The notes below the pieces were generated by a model. The model was given only the letters and a program-made list of their open reading frames with translations. It did not search any database and was not told the DNA's origin. From positions 40,402,811 through 40,466,810 of the forward strand of contig OY282605.1 in the NCBI GenBank assembly GCA_958298945.1: a stretch of DNA of 64,000 bases, read 5' to 3'. The translations under genes were made by a program, and so were the position numbers. Of this stretch, positions 46,440 through 59,270 are shown in pieces (the first letter of the stretch is position 1; each line of letters starts with the position of its first letter). This DNA is from Atherix ibis (taxonomy: Eukaryota > Arthropoda > Insecta > Diptera > Athericidae).

Positions 46440-47468
46440 GGTAACTGGGCAAAAACATACAATGAAAAAGCCCAAGTATTTGTTAAACATTTGGTAAATA
46501 CTTTTTCTCCACATGATGATATATTGTAGAAGAGAAATCGCATACTAATAAAATTATCGAAGAACTAATGTTTTCAGTTTATATGAGTCTTAATTCAAAA
46601 ATTTTAATCCTTTGGAAATTAAATCTGCTGTAATGCGCCTTAATAATAAAAAAGCTCCTAGTTATGATCTAATAACAGCCCCTATTCTGTATCAAATTTC
46701 CCGAAATGTTTTAGTTTTAATCACATATATTTTTAATAGTACCTGCGCAAAACCTATTTTCCTTTAATCTGGAAATTTACTGTCACTAAAATGATTCTTA
46801 AACCAAATAAACCTATTTATTCTCCTTCCTCCTATAGATCTATCAGCATCTTACCAATCTTTGGTAACATTTTAGAAAAACTTCTATTAAAATGACTCTA
46901 CTCAGTCCTTATTAATGAAAAACTTATTCTTGATCACCAATTTTGCTTCCGATCTGAACATCCCGAAATCCAGCAATTGTAACCAAAAAGGTATTGCCAA
47001 GGAGTATTTTTAGATATCTCCCAACCTTTTAATCGTATGTGGCATCCTGGACTCCTCTGGAAACTCAAGGGTTTTTTTCCTTCAATATACTACCTTATCA
47101 TAAATTCATATCTCTTCTAACGTCATTTCAAAAATTGCAATTTAACTCAGAATCCTCTGAAATATATCGTATTCTAGCCGGAGTCCCACAAGGTAGTATC
47201 TTTGGTCCCATTTTATTTAATATTTATATTAAAAATATTTGTCAAGGAAAACCAACCCCTTTATACCTTAATAGAAACATGATTCCACAATATTATAAAG
47301 TACGTTATTTTGGATTTTACCTTGACAAGAGATTAACTTGGCAAAAAAAAACTTGGAATTGATCTTTGAGGTTCACCAAAACGTTCCAATTCCTATCGCA
47401 TCCAGGCCATACAATCCAAAATCCTCCGTAAAATTGTTGATGCCCCATTTAATATTCGTAACAACGTA
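46440..47468 (+). mobile_element. jockey-type LINE relic, part 1
   Basis: The plus strand, in shifting frames, gives WAKTYNEKAQVFVKHLVNTF, SAVMRLNNKKAPSYDLIT, LNPIN-type traces, the GVPQGS-like box AGVPQGSIFGPILFNIYI, VRYFGFYLDKRLTWQKK and AIQSKILRKIVDAPFNIRNN. This is the order of jockey-clade RT and its C-terminal segment. The FADD region is missing, between PILFNIYIKNI and the FYLDKRLTW block. At TA 47467-47468 it is interrupted by a mariner and resumes at 48723 (HRDLP). Confidence 0.85.
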
Positions 47469-48720
47469 TTTAGCCTCACCGCCCGATGGAACTGCTGTCA
47501 CAAAAGTCATTCTTTTAGTAGCCTTCTGTCAAAGTTTCAGTCGATTCCCTTCATTAGTTTTATTTTGAGAGCCTTTGAAAGTGAGCGTGTCGGTCGGTTG
47601 CACAAAAATGGAAAAAGAACAATATTGTTCGGTGATTAGATTCTTGTTTTTGGCAGGGAAAACGCGCAGCCAAATCAAAGATCGCTTGGATGCTGTGTAT
47701 GGTGACTCTTCTCCTTCGATGGTGACCGTCAAGAATTGGTTCAACGAGTTTGTTCGTGGCCGCACGTTGGGTTTTGATGAGCCACGCCCAGGTGCCCCGA
47801 AAACGGCTGCTACGGAGGAAAACGTTAAAAAAGTCCACGATCTCGTGTTGGTAGACCGTCGATTGCAGGTTCACGAGATAGCTGAGACTGTGGGCATCGC
47901 AGTAGGAACGGTGCATCATATTCTACACGAAGAACTGGGCATGAGAAAGCTGTCGGCGCGATGAGTGCCGCGTTTGCTCACACCGGAAAACAAGCGCAAC
48001 CGTGTGACCACATCGGCGACGTGTTTGGCGCTGTTTCAGCGCAATCCAGCGGAGTTCTTGCGTCGTTTCGTGACCGTCGACGAAATATGGATTCACTGGT
48101 ACACACCAGAGACCAAAGAACAGTCGAAACAGTGGACTTCACCCGGCGAACGTGCTCCGAAGAAGGCGAAGACTGTTCGATCGGCCGGAAAGGTGATGGC
48201 CACCGTTTTCTGGGATTCACAAGGTGTGATCCACATCGATTACCTCGAGAAGGGTAAGCCAATCACGGGGCGCTACTATGCTGACTTATTGGGCCGATTT
48301 GACGTCGAATTGAAGAAAAAGCGGCCCCGCTTTGCGAAGAAAAAAGTGCTGTTCCACCACGACAACGCGCCGGCTCACACCTCCGCCGTCGCCATGGTTA
48401 AATTGGTCGAATTGCACTACGAATTGCTGCCCCATCCACCGTACTCTCCAGATTTGGCCCCCTGTGACTATTTTTTGTTTCCAAACCTGAAAAAATCACT
48501 CGCCGGGAATAGATTTGGGTCGAATGAGGAGGTCATCGTCGCCACGGAGGCCTATTTTGCTTCCCTCGAGAAAATGTATTTTTTGGATGGGTTAAAAAAG
48601 TTAGAGCATCGCTGGGCCAAGTGTATCGAGCTAAACGAGATTATGTGGAAAAATAAATTGCCACCTTTCCAAAATTTTAGTTTTTCTTTTGTAGGCTAAG
48701 TACTTGTTGAATGACCCTCG
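47469..48720 (+). mobile_element. mariner family A, copy 2, nested in jockey
   Basis: A 1252-bp element flanked by TA on both sides (47467-47468 and 48721-48722). The right terminus is complete (ctaagtacttgttgaatgac, cctcg). The left terminus has lost about 22 bases and starts tttagcctcaccgcccg. Closing the element out joins the jockey codons AAC AAC GTA to CAT CGT GAT (NNVHRDLP), a clear sign of insertion at a TA in the older jockey copy. Loss of one terminus should make it immobile. Confidence 0.93.
47608..48699 (+). pseudogene. mariner transposase with one in-frame stop
   Basis: Starts at ATG 47608 (MEKEQYCSVIRFLFL) and stays in one frame to 48699. It is broken only by TGA at 47962-47964, in place of the Trp of the WVPRLL linker motif. 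DD34D residues are all visible: VDEIW, HHDNAPAH and PCDYFLFP, with 34 residues between the last two Asp. Near the C-terminus a one-base deletion (about 48633) replaces the GDYVVK end seen in copy 1 with about 18 extra residues. Except for these two changes it agrees closely with copy 1 (216-1264), which has a different defect. Confidence 0.93.
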
Positions 48721-48722
48721 TA

Positions 48723-48860
48723 CATCGTGATCTACCATAAATATTCTATTTGTTCAGTCTCTGACGTGCATTTCCCGCTTTCAAAAATTTTACTCCCGTT
48801 TATCCTATAATCATAATCCACTTGTAATTGCCGTGTACTGCCATCCCCAGAAACACTCAT
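48723..48860 (+). mobile_element. jockey-type LINE relic, part 2
   Basis: After the mariner the plus strand reads HRDLP, then SVSDVHF-type and FQKFYSRLSYNHNPLV traces in two frames. These are the usual C-terminal end of jockey ORF2 (...NNVIHRDL...RLxxHxNPL). It fits part 1 directly across the insertion. Confidence 0.75.
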
Positions 48861-48899
48861 CGAAGACTGAAGACATAATGGCCTAGATATTTTCTAGAG

Positions 48900-49000
48900 G
48901 AATCGAACGAAAAAAATCCAGGACTCGTTATTTCAAGATTTGTTAATATCAATTGGCCTCTAAGATCGTAAGACTTACAATACCCCACTTTTTAGGAAAT
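48900..49000 (+). pseudogene. transposase relic (DUF4817-type family), plus strand
   Basis: The plus strand reads NPGLVISRFVNINWPLRS, a stop, then DLQYPTF. This matches FPGxVISRFGDVNWPPRSCDLTPL of the family. Confidence 0.65.
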
Positions 49001-51171
49001 ATCTTATTTGTTTTAATAACTTTTTTTATTTAAAAAAACAAAATTATAAAAAGAAATTATTATCAAATTGAAAGTCTGAAATGTGCAAAAAAAATTACAA
49101 AAATTACTTTAAAAGGAGGGAGTCCTTAAAGAAGTTGCATGGCATAATACCATAATTTAATATATGTAATCAAATAACAACTAAATCAAAATCTAAACAA
49201 AACATGGCTGTTTAAGTTTACCTTCCAAACCTTAAATGGGATAATCCTTTAGTTCAGCGCCATAACCTTTTCAAAAATTATTAATTGTTGGCATACATTT
49301 TTATTCTATTAATTTTTTTACTGAAAATTTATTTTCCAAATGGAAAAATTCCTAATGCCAATATAAAAATTTCTTGACAAAATTCCTCCAAAAAAATATT
49401 CACACTTTTCGTAGAAATTATAAACATTCACAAATATCAACATTTGCTAAAATCTTTTCCGGTTTTACCTGATTTACGAGTATAAAGTGAATCTAATAAA
49501 TTAACAAAATATCATACAAAAATTTTTTGCGTTCAATTTTTTCTTGTATACTTTTTGGATGACTACAGATTCAGATGAAATTGGGAATAAGAAGCTCACA
49601 AGAGCTAAAAGTTTTGATACAATCATTAGTAGGAGATTCAGATAGTTCCAAAGAATTATTTCCGAAACTAACAACACCCGAAAATATCTTAGATGATTAT
49701 TAGTAGATAAACTCGACTTGGTTGTTCTCAGTTGTGATTTACACATGTTCGTATCCATGTTGTTGTACGTATATCCACGTTGTTCCGGTGCTGTTAAATC
49801 CAAGACGAAACTTTTAACTATTCGTAGATACATCAATGATAAGATAGAGGAAGCACGTGTCAAATACATTAATCATAAATAATAACTATCATTAGAGAAA
49901 ACGCATAAATACACAATCATATTCCTTGTTACCTTACAATAAATAGCATATTAATTATGCTTTTCAAGATAATGATTAATGTTCAATAAAAAAAAAAAAA
50001 AAAATCTTATATCTTTATTGGGAAAAGCATAAATTATGGGAACTTGCATAGTTTTTTGATTTTATAATATTAAAATAATTCCCCGAAGCTTCTTTTTACA
50101 AAATTTTTTTGAAAATGCATACAAAAAGGGAAAATACTTTTCTAGTTATTAAAGGTAAACGAACAAAAAAGTGTTCATGTTACTTTTACTCTTTTCTCAG
50201 AACTATCCACTAATATATACAAGAATAAAAATAATTGAAACTCGCAGACGTTAAAGCCTACTAAAAATTTGTTTATATAAATAGTCAAAAATAAGAGTTG
50301 ACAAAAATTAATCATACAAAGTACAGGAATAAAACACATTTGGGCGTACGGACTAGAATATCGAATCGAGAACCCTCCAATTGAAAATCCTCCCAACAAA
50401 TATCGACGCTGCCTTTTATATGCGTAGTAGTATGGTCTATCGCGATCTTATTGTCCCTTTCATTCGTGAATTATCTGTTACGTGTATTCAGTACAAAAAA
50501 TATTATTTAACAGAAGTGTCCTTAATTTTCTTTACCAAATACTAACCTTAGAGCTTAACCTGGAAAGGAAATCATCAATGAACGGTTAGACCTCTCTTCT
50601 TTACCAAATTACTATTCTTTTTTGTTAAATGTTGATAAATATCAGGGACACATGATTTATTTTTTGAATAGGGGCACATGATTATAAGTCTTTAAAAATT
50701 TTGTTAGATATTTATTGAAATGGTAGCTCGTTGATAAGTGGGTTATAATAAGTATGAAATGTTTTCTAATGGGTTATGTATAGTTCAAGTCCAAAAGATA
50801 CATTTAGGTCACGGTAGGTAACACTACTATATTACACACATTATATGGGGCATTGGAAATTTTATGTAAATTTTTCGATTATAATGACTGAATACGAAAG
50901 GAGTTCTAACGGTCTGTCGAAACCTAAAATTCAAATCCGTACGTCCAAATTGGCCTTAGTTTTATATTATGGAGTAACAATTAGCTACCGATTGCTAGCT
51001 TTGATCTTGTGTCTAATTTTTGTATGTGGGTCCATATTAGGCAAAAGTCGATATAGAGTCTTAGATAAGGTACCTTATGTTCTGGTGATAGGAACGTAAT
51101 TTGGCAGGAAGTTAATATTGGTTTATGATAGGGTTTTTATGACAAGATAGGATGGTATGAGAGATTGTTAG
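49001..51171. other. AT-rich intergenic or intronic sequence
   Basis: No gene could be supported. ORFs at 49501-49869 (minus) and 50845-51099 (plus) are short and unrecognised; the second may belong to the retroelement relic that follows. Confidence 0.4.
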
Positions 51172-51208
51172 TTGAAATCAAAATATCGCTTTGATATTTT
51201 GATTTCAA
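51172..51208. repeat. perfect 16-bp stem hairpin
   Basis: ttgaaatcaaaatatc (51172-51187) and its exact complement (51193-51208) around the loop gcttt. It lies about 240 bases upstream of an R1-clade relic. Confidence 0.9.
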
Positions 51209-51409
51209 ATGGGATTTTATTACAAGGAAATATGAACTATGGAAGATTCTATTAAGCTTTCAGAAAAGCCTAGAATGGCATACTTGATCAAACACCTGCG
51301 CCATGTGCAAAAATATGACTGAGAAATATTATTTAAATATTTTTAAAAAAATTTCACTATTTTGAAAATTATATTTAAGCAAATGAACTTCAATTTCAGA
51401 GCATCTCAA

Positions 51410-52630
51410 AATCAACAACTGAAATGCGCCGCACGTGACTGCACTGCGGTTTTCGGCAAAGGTGCAATATTTTGGTTTATGCGTAAGTGAACGTCTGAAT
51501 TTTGGACCAGGTCTGCACCACCTTGGATGGAAAGTAGTTAGCGCTACTGGATTTTTTCAGAAGCTTCTTTAGGAAGGAATGGGGTATTTGAGGTAAAGCA
51601 GTGAGAATTTTATACAAGGGATTATTTGTGGCTGTAAGATGATCTCCATCGATTCAATGCAGATCTTAATGGCAGAAAACACGTTCGTGTTGCTACGTAG
51701 GAGTATTCTCTATTGGGCTGTCCTGTTCTGAATGAGAAAATTTAGGAGTTTGAAGAGCGTCAACGGCTGGCTCTAGTCCTGGAGAGAATTTGCGAGATCT
51801 GGCAACAGCTGTGGGATGACAGAGTTAATGGGAGATGGACCTACAAGTTCATCTTATTGTCAGGTTTGCTTCGGCAAACAAGTTTGAATATCGCCTGTTC
51901 CTTGGGTATCTGATAACCGGGGTCGTTAGTATGATTGAGTTTCTGTATAAAAAGGGATTGAGTGTAAGAGCAGAGTATCTGCGCGGTGCATGACAAGGGA
52001 GTGTCTGTCACATCCTCCTAGAGTACGGTTTGTATGAGGATCTTAGAGATCTGGATGTATGTGGAATTAGACCAAATGAGAATGGAGTGAATATCAGTGG
52101 TGCCGTCAGTATGCGTGAGGGCTGTGAATGCTTGAATAGGTACGTCATAACAGTTTTTGAGAGAATAAAACGATTGTTGAATGGGCCGTGTATGTGTGTG
52201 AGTGACGTGCAAGGTGGCTACATTTAAGGTCGATTCCGGTTGTACCTTTGGGACTAGCTTATCGGTGCCTAGGAATTTACAAATTTCCCTACCGTAGCAC
52301 AATGACCGGAGTACAAACTGAAGTCAAACAAAAATCCGTTATCCCATGGTGTTAAAATTCACTGCGCTTTAGGCTGCAACGTGGTGGCTGTTGTTAAATT
52401 GTTGTTGTTAAAGCTGGTAAGGACTCTGGACCGTTAATAGCAGAGGTCTCACCACAAAACAGTTGGTGTAATCAGCTTGTAACTGGTTGCTTAGTGTTAA
52501 TCGCGAATCAGATTTGGCAGTTTATTGATTGAGCATATCTTAACTCCTATAGTCGTAGATGTCCCGTGGTATTATGTCTAACGATAGGTCCGCCACGTAA
52601 AATAACAGTACTTACTATCCGAAATGCTCG
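51410..52630 (+). mobile_element. R1-clade retrotransposon relic, copy 2
   Basis: The plus strand reads VQYFGLCVSERLNFGPGLHH (51462-51521), AVRILYKGLFVAV near 51600, and then, in another frame, RLALVLERICEIWQQLWDD and RVNGRWTYKFI (51765-51855). These are the segments following the RT active site and the WxxxWDxxxxGRWTxxLIP block of R1-clade ORF2. The stretch beyond 51860 decays; a 3' piece at 52560-52610 resembles the copy at 12.6 kb. The RT core is not recognisable. Confidence 0.7.
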
Positions 52631-55599
52631 AACAGGTCTTAAAAAATATCGAGTCATATAAGAAGGCATATGGCAGTAATTTAAAAATACTTTTATTTAA
52701 TAAATAATAAATTTAAGCAAAATAACTAAATTTTGTTTTCCTTTTTTTGTAAAAGTTTTAATTTTGAATGTATTTAATTTAACTTTACTTTCTAAAGGAC
52801 AAACTGGATAACTGTTTTTTATTGAAAAGAGCAAGCAATTCAATAAAAAAATAGTGCCTTTCTCATTATAAATACTCATAATTACATACCACCGATAAAC
52901 ATATTTTCTTCTAAAACATTAATTTACACAATCATACGCTACATAGTCTCATAATAGAATAATAAACCCTTAGTAACGATAGGCAATCATACAAAAACTA
53001 GTTACATTTTAGTATTCAACATTTCTTTATTTAACTAAATATCTTAATATAATGTTAAATGAGAACTTAAAGAAAAATGTTCAAGTTAAATAGTAGAATT
53101 TTCTAAATTCCTCTCTCTTCATGAACATTTGTGTGCGCAAAACTCACAAACATTCACTATTAAATTGGATTTTATCAAATTTAACCTACCTTTCCCATGC
53201 TATATATTTTAACTTATAAAATATGCACTTGTTAAAGGGTCTAAAGAGGGCCGAGGGAGTAAAGATACCTAGTATAGAGTTGGTGTACAATCAACATGAA
53301 TTCAAATACTTACTATCGAAATGCGAAGCCCATAGGAAAAGGTAAAGTGGAAACAGAGGACATTGAAAGAAAATGTAATTTCCAGCCAAAACAGAGGTAA
53401 TCTGAAAAACAATTTATCGAAATCACCTCATATTATGTCAGTTGTGAACGTTCGCAAAAGCCTAATAGGGAATGGCAGAAACAATTCGAAAATCTCAAAC
53501 GAGATCCACGGAATCGCTTAATGACAAGATCGCCGAGCGAAATTGCGGTCTCGTTAGCTAATAACACAACCACGTAACCAATTACATTCGGACTGAGCGT
53601 ATGCGATTTAGTATTGCTTGGGAATTCAAAGAAAATGACAATTGCCCGCATCGCTAAATGCACAAGTTAAGTGGATCCAGCAGGACCTAGTGCGTCACCT
53701 TGCCAGTACGTTGTTGGCAACAAACAACATTCTCCGTTCATGTCGGTTGCGATTATTGTGGTCGCGGTTATTCTTTTTGGTATTGTTACCATTGATAATT
53801 TTATTATTATTACTATTATTACTATAACTATTGTTAATAGTGCTAGTAGTTGTGATGGAGATGCATTTGGACGACTGAAGTTAGCGGAGGTACTTATTTT
53901 AGTAAATAAATTTCGCAGTAGTCAATATATGAGCAAAGAAAAGGTATTCATAGTGTTTATTAGATACTGGAGTGAAATAGATTTAAAGAAACTACCAGCG
54001 ATATTGACCACAATAGATATTTTAAGGTCTTGCTGACTCTTTTAGAATTTGCTCAATCGGTCGGCCTTGAAGCATTTACGATTCCGATTCAATATTTGCT
54101 CGTAATCAGTCGACTTATTTTGTGGGAGCATATCCGCCGTTTTCATAAAATATTCTTACGCACAAGATGACAGAGAATATCTCACATCTGTGCAGACGAA
54201 AATATCTCCTAGCCCTTAAGAAAGGCAGAATTCATACCGAGTAGCTAGAATACTGCTGGTTATTTAATTGCTGACATTAGACGTATTCCCAATTCCAGCT
54301 ACTTCTACCTAACATGAGCTTACTTTATTCATAGCTGCACGTAACTTAATGGTTGCATTTTCTTTTAACACTCTATAGTCTAGAGAATCCCCTTTTCTTC
54401 TCCCCGTGGCCAATGGTTTCTTCAACCAAACCCAAACACTTTCAGCTCTTTGCCTCATCAATCGTGATTATTTTTTATTTTAGTTTTTTTTTTTTGCTCG
54501 TTATTTCGTATTTGATTATTGAGTGCAATTGGCGTAGCCGATGTTGTTACTTGATCAATGTGCAGCAGGCTTTATGATATTCCTTTTTGCCTTTATTACA
54601 GTGGCCGAAGCCCCATAAACAAAATCTGGTCTATTTATGCAGGACAAGATCAGCAAGTCAGGCACGATCACCTTGCAAGATAGATCTTGCAAGTGTAAAC
54701 ACATATTAAGGTGTAATAACCATAAAATTTGCTTACCTCATTTTCCGATTGCACTTATCTGGTCAGTTAAGTACATGTTAGCCCTGCGGTATGCCTCTTA
54801 TACAGGCCGACTAAGCACAAATTAAGTCAATAGGCATAAGGCGGTCTACGAAAGTTGATTTCGACCGTTGTTATCCGACTTGTCTACACACTCGACTAAG
54901 CCCATGAACATGGAAAAAATCTACAAGTGTAAATGTACACAGATCACAGGGTATTTATTTGCAATTTTTTGCTCAATTCTCTTCTTATTTATTGTATTTA
55001 TTTTCTTTTTTCATCTTATAATTTTCTAGATGGTCTTCCTATCATATACTCCCATTTTAAGATTTTTTTTTCTTTATTCATCACTTTTCTGTAGCATTTT
55101 TTCCCCTGTAAATCTATTTAACCTATAGTAAGCCTATAGGGCCTATTTTTAATAGGAATATTCCTTTACTCTACGATGCTCTCTAAAACCACTCACAGTT
55201 TAAGAGGATTTTTTCTTTGGACTTTTCTCCATTCCGTGTAATTGTTTATCTTACCTACGCTCGATTAATGCTATTTCAATACTACGCGTACTTGGCAAGA
55301 ATTTAAATGCAATGTCGATAATTCTAGTAATTTTTTTTTTCTATGCTGCTTATCTTCGTTCATCTATGGTTTAAAGTTTATTTGCCTCCAGTAATATGGA
55401 TAACAAAAAAAAAATTGTGTTACTTATTTTTATAATAAAAAAAAAATTGTTTCAATAAAAACCATATTTTTTTACTAAAAGCACCTTATCATAAAAGCAA
55501 AATATATTATCTTTAATAGTCTTATTCATCTAATTAATAGCTATTGTTTAAGAAAAATAATAGTATAGATATGTAAATATATTTATGATTAATAGACGG
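52631..55599. other. sequence without recognised genes
   Basis: GC-richer patches occur at 53230-53700, 54040-54300 and 54600-54950, but no exon or element could be identified. The 121-residue ORF at 53671-54036 runs through an ATT/TTA-rich simple repeat and is not believed. Confidence 0.4.
54672..54693. repeat. 22-bp near-continuous palindrome
   Basis: cttgcaagat and atcttgcaag separated by two bases (ag). Role unknown. Confidence 0.85.
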
Positions 55600-55815
55600 T
55601 TTTCTTATATAAAGAATTAAGATACAGCTAAGACTCCAACCACTTTTAAGCTAAGCCAAATACTAGGTGTTATCCAATTTGAATATGGAAAATATATTCA
55701 AATAAAGCATATTCTAAATTCTGAATTTGATATAATTTTTTATTTAATTAAACTGATCAAAATTTGCCATTATATATAAAAAGAAATGTTAAAAAACTTT
55801 TCCAATATTCGATCG
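55600..55815. repeat. probable 3' region of the DUF4817-type transposon
   Basis: Similar to 62170-62410: cttttaagctaag, tatccaattt and tttgccattat occur in the same order. In the 62 kb copy this stretch follows a transposase relic. Here it is separated from the transposase relic at 57265 by a LINE. Confidence 0.5.
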
Positions 55816-55849
55816 GTTTTTTTTGTTGTTGAAAAACTAATTTTATGAT

Positions 55850-57250
55850 AATAATAATATCAGGAGGGTAGCAAAGAGGCACATAGTCTCAAAACAACTT
55901 CGACCAATCCTAACTCAGATTATGGTAATATTGAGGCTTTTAGCGAACCTTAATATGATATTGGTTGATAGACGGTAAATCTCCTAGGCATCAGGAAATC
56001 CCAAACCAAGATGCCGAAGCCTCTGGCGGGCACTGGCATTGCAATCGCAGAGTAGATGCTCCGATGTTTAATCCTCTTCGGAGAAAAAATGGCAAATTTT
56101 TGTATTAGATTTGCCTACCTTATTAAGATGGTATCTTCAGACAATGGCCAGCGAGTAGACTTAGGTCTGGTTAGCTGAGTTTAAGAACCTCTGCCACCCT
56201 CTGAATTTTTAAGAGTGATTCATACCCGGAGAATTCTCCTAGTGTGAATTTTTCTATCATCCCCAAGACTCTATAATTGCTCTTTAGATAGCCATAGATG
56301 GGTTCTGATCCAATAAACGGAGTATTTGCTCCCCTTTTGGCAACTTTGTCTAATAGTTCACTATCCTCAATACCCTCATGACCTAGCCCCCCCACCCCCC
56401 CCCCAAATAAGTTACTGTGATGTATCTAGCCAGTTGATTTAGGACAGTAACGATATCCCAAACTATCTTAGATTGGATATTAGATGAAACAGGACTTTTC
56501 CATGCCGGTTGGCTGTTTGAGATAATGTAGACCTTTGCGTTAAATAAGCTCCTTACCTAGCACAAAGTACAATGGCATGTATTTGTGCTTGAAAAATGGA
56601 TGGGGATTTACCAAGGGCCTTAGATAGATAATAATAAGGGTCCGACTACATCCACCCGAATACTTACATCCGTTTTAGAATTGTCTGTGTAAAAGACGAA
56701 GTCCTCTTCTTCGAGTGTCAGTTCCTGTTCTTCTAAGTTAAGCGATCCATAAGAACTACTTTGAAGGTTTTTGCCTTGAATTCTTTTAAGTCTGATACAA
56801 CCTTAAAATGTCCAAAGAGGTCGCCTGGTTTAAAGGTTTTTTGAATGTCCTAACCTGAAAGCCCCTTTAGCCGCTTCCTTTTTAATATATAAATGCAAAG
56901 GTAGCAGGTCCTACGAAGCCTAAAGGGCTAACGTGGGCCACCAGTAAAACCCAAGCATTCCAGTCGTTGAACTTTATTAAGGGTTGCTTGGGCAGTACTT
57001 TGTTCAGCCTTAGGTTACCAAACGAGAGTCGCGTAAATGATGATGGGTCTAACTATTGCCGGATATATCATTTTTGGTTGCAGCCTATGACAAGCCCAAA
57101 AGTTGCTCTATCAGTCGCACTAGTAAGGTTTGAATTGCAGGTCAATTTTTGGTCCAGAATGACGCCTAGACATTTAACGTCAGTAGAGAACTCAAGTTCA
57201 TTGACCTTAGTGCGATTCAACTTTAGTGAATACAACTAAGACCGTTTATT
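55850..57250 (-). mobile_element. LINE relic with RNase H (I-like group)
   Basis: The minus strand, from high to low coordinates, reads LNRTKVNELEFSTDVKCLGV and ILDQKLTCNSNL (end of RT, 57235-57110). FVFYTDNSKTDVSIRVDV follows near 56700-56650 (RNase H, catalytic Asp in YTDxSK), then GHEGIEDSELLDKVAKRGAN (C-terminal RNase H) and IGSEPIYG near 56390-56290. Last come AGHCLKIPS and ALARRRLRHLG-like text near 56160-56000. The 3' end is ATT-rich (near 55850). Order and RNase H fit I-clade relatives. Several frames are needed, so it is dead. A C-run of 7 and one of 11 lie at 56388-56404. Confidence 0.8.
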
Positions 57251-57264
57251 TTGAAATCTACTAG

Positions 57265-57690
57265 CTCATAAGAATTTTTTCGAAAATTTCGGGCTGTAAT
57301 TCGGCTCTTACTTGACGGATATTGGTTTTTACATGTTCTAAAGTTAGAAAATTATTTGCGCAAATATTTAATTTTTATGTATTTTTATTTTAAAAAATTC
57401 TATAGTGTCGAATTGCAATCAATTCTTTGAGGCCAATCAAATCTTGAAATTACGTGTTCTGGGAACTTTTTGCCCAATGTGTGTGTCTAGCTTGTGGCAC
57501 CGTTTTGTTAAAACCACATATTATCTAGATTAAAATTTTTAAATTCAACGTAAAAACCGTAGATTTTTAAAAGTCCATAGTATACAGAATCGACGTTAAC
57601 GGTCTCTCCTTTTTCATTTTCAAAGAAATACAGAGCTAGAAATAAACCTCATCGCTGAAGAATATTTAAAGTCCGAATCGTGATTAGTAT
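57265..57690 (-). pseudogene. transposase relic (DUF4817-type), most complete C-terminal half
   Basis: The minus strand reads IFFSDEVYF, then LDNMWF, QNGATS, GKKFPEHVISRFDWPQRIDC (57480-57420) and LEHVKTNIRQVRAELQPEIF with EKILMS (57345-57270). In the intact family SDEAHF, the D-D-W-FQQDGAT block, FPGxVISRxGDVNWPPRS and NIRQVIAEI follow in this order. It serves as the local reference showing that only about 90 bases normally separate the WPPRS-like and NIRQV motifs. Confidence 0.8.
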
Positions 57691-58959
57691 TTTAGAAAAA
57701 CTTTTCAATTTCAAAGAATTTGTTGCTATATAAAAAATATAAAATAAATAATGGCAAATAAGACTTTATATAAAACTTATATATAATTAAAATCTATTAA
57801 AATAATTGTACTTTACTTTCCAAACTATAAAATTAAAATCATTTAATATTTGAGAAATTTGCTTTTTTAACAGCAACATTTATTTAATAGCAATTGGAAA
57901 ATTTTCTTTTATTATTTTTAATATAATTGTTTTTAAATTAAAAAAGTATTTTATATCATATGAAAATTAACAATAATTAATCAGAAATTTTTCTAATTAT
58001 CCATAAATATCCAAAATGAAGACATATTTTTTTATGGTAATGCAGTTTTCTGGAGAAAAAAAATTATCTGAAAACTTCTACGAATACACTTTCTTATTAA
58101 CGATTTTAATTAAAACTAATTTATAAAAGATACTTTTTTGTATACTCAAGAAAAAGGATTAACTTTTGATATTTCAATGATTACATATATTTAAAATCAG
58201 TTATTTTTTTTCACATAAAACTGGATTGCTTTTGTTTCTGCAATAATAAAAAATTATTTAAAAAAAAGAACTATCTAAACGTTCTGTATCAATAAATTTC
58301 CCTGCATGTGCACACTTCTAGGAAATCAATATTTTATAATAAAAAATCCAATAATTATTGATGTTCCTCTTAATATTAAAATTGAAACTATTATAAAAAA
58401 ATTAACCTTTAATATATATGATATCAAAACTATCTAAATTAAAAAAAAAAAAGTATTTACATCGAATATTCATTAATAAGCACACACCAATCTTTTGTAC
58501 GATCGTGAATTTTGTAATAGATACGATTTTTACCTCAAATTTATTTTGCATATCAAGTTTTTTCCAGATAAATTTGATATTAAATTTTTACAAAAAATCT
58601 AACCGAATTTATATTTCAATACTGTAAATTATGTACGGAAATTGATTGGTTGTTTTTCTGCTCACCTTAATTGACGTAATCGATTTTTTGTAAACGTTAA
58701 TTTTTTACTCGAATAAACAGGTTGTATATATTTTTTTCAATAAATCCAGAATTCGCTAATTAAGTTTACCTTATATATTTTTAAAAAATATGCTTTATTA
58801 AATTTTATTATTTGAATAAGAAATATTATTTTACAATTTTTTACTTTTCACTTTTTTTTTCTTATTGCTTACCTATTGCAACATTAAAAATAAGAATAAT
58901 ACTTTTAAAAAAAATTAGAGTCATATATATTATTACGAGTAGAAAATACTTCGCAAAAT
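57691..58959. other. AT-rich sequence, nothing recognised
   Basis: Very AT-rich; no gene, RNA or array could be supported. The ORFs at 58418 and 58812 are low-complexity. Confidence 0.45.
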
Positions 58960-59270
58960 CTGAAGTCGACAAATTTATATTAAGATGCAAAACCTAGCAT
59001 ATAGAAATCAGCAGATTTGTAAGTTTGAACTGTTTATTTTGATCATACTAAAAGGTCCCAACTATTAGAGCCATAATATCCAACATAACCTTTTCAGTAC
59101 AGAATATTAGGAGCAGACTTTTATGCTCAAAATGTAACGTCTACAAATTTCGGTTAAGATGCCAAGCTTACTATACAAAACTAGTCGACTTTTAAGTTTG
59201 AAGTGTCAAAATATGGTCTAAATTATCATACCCACAATATCAAAACTAAGTTATTATAACAAATTTTAAG
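58960..59270. repeat. two copies of a repeat of about 185 bp at the array edge
   Basis: 58967-59031 and 59151-59210 are similar (acaaattt, ttaagatgc, then taagtttgaa-tgt). They lie directly before the 27-bp minisatellite and are not made of its unit. Confidence 0.65.

Noticed and set aside
53671..54036. 121-residue ORF
   Set aside because: Its middle is a simple TTA/ATT repeat giving Ile/Thr runs; no recognisable domain.
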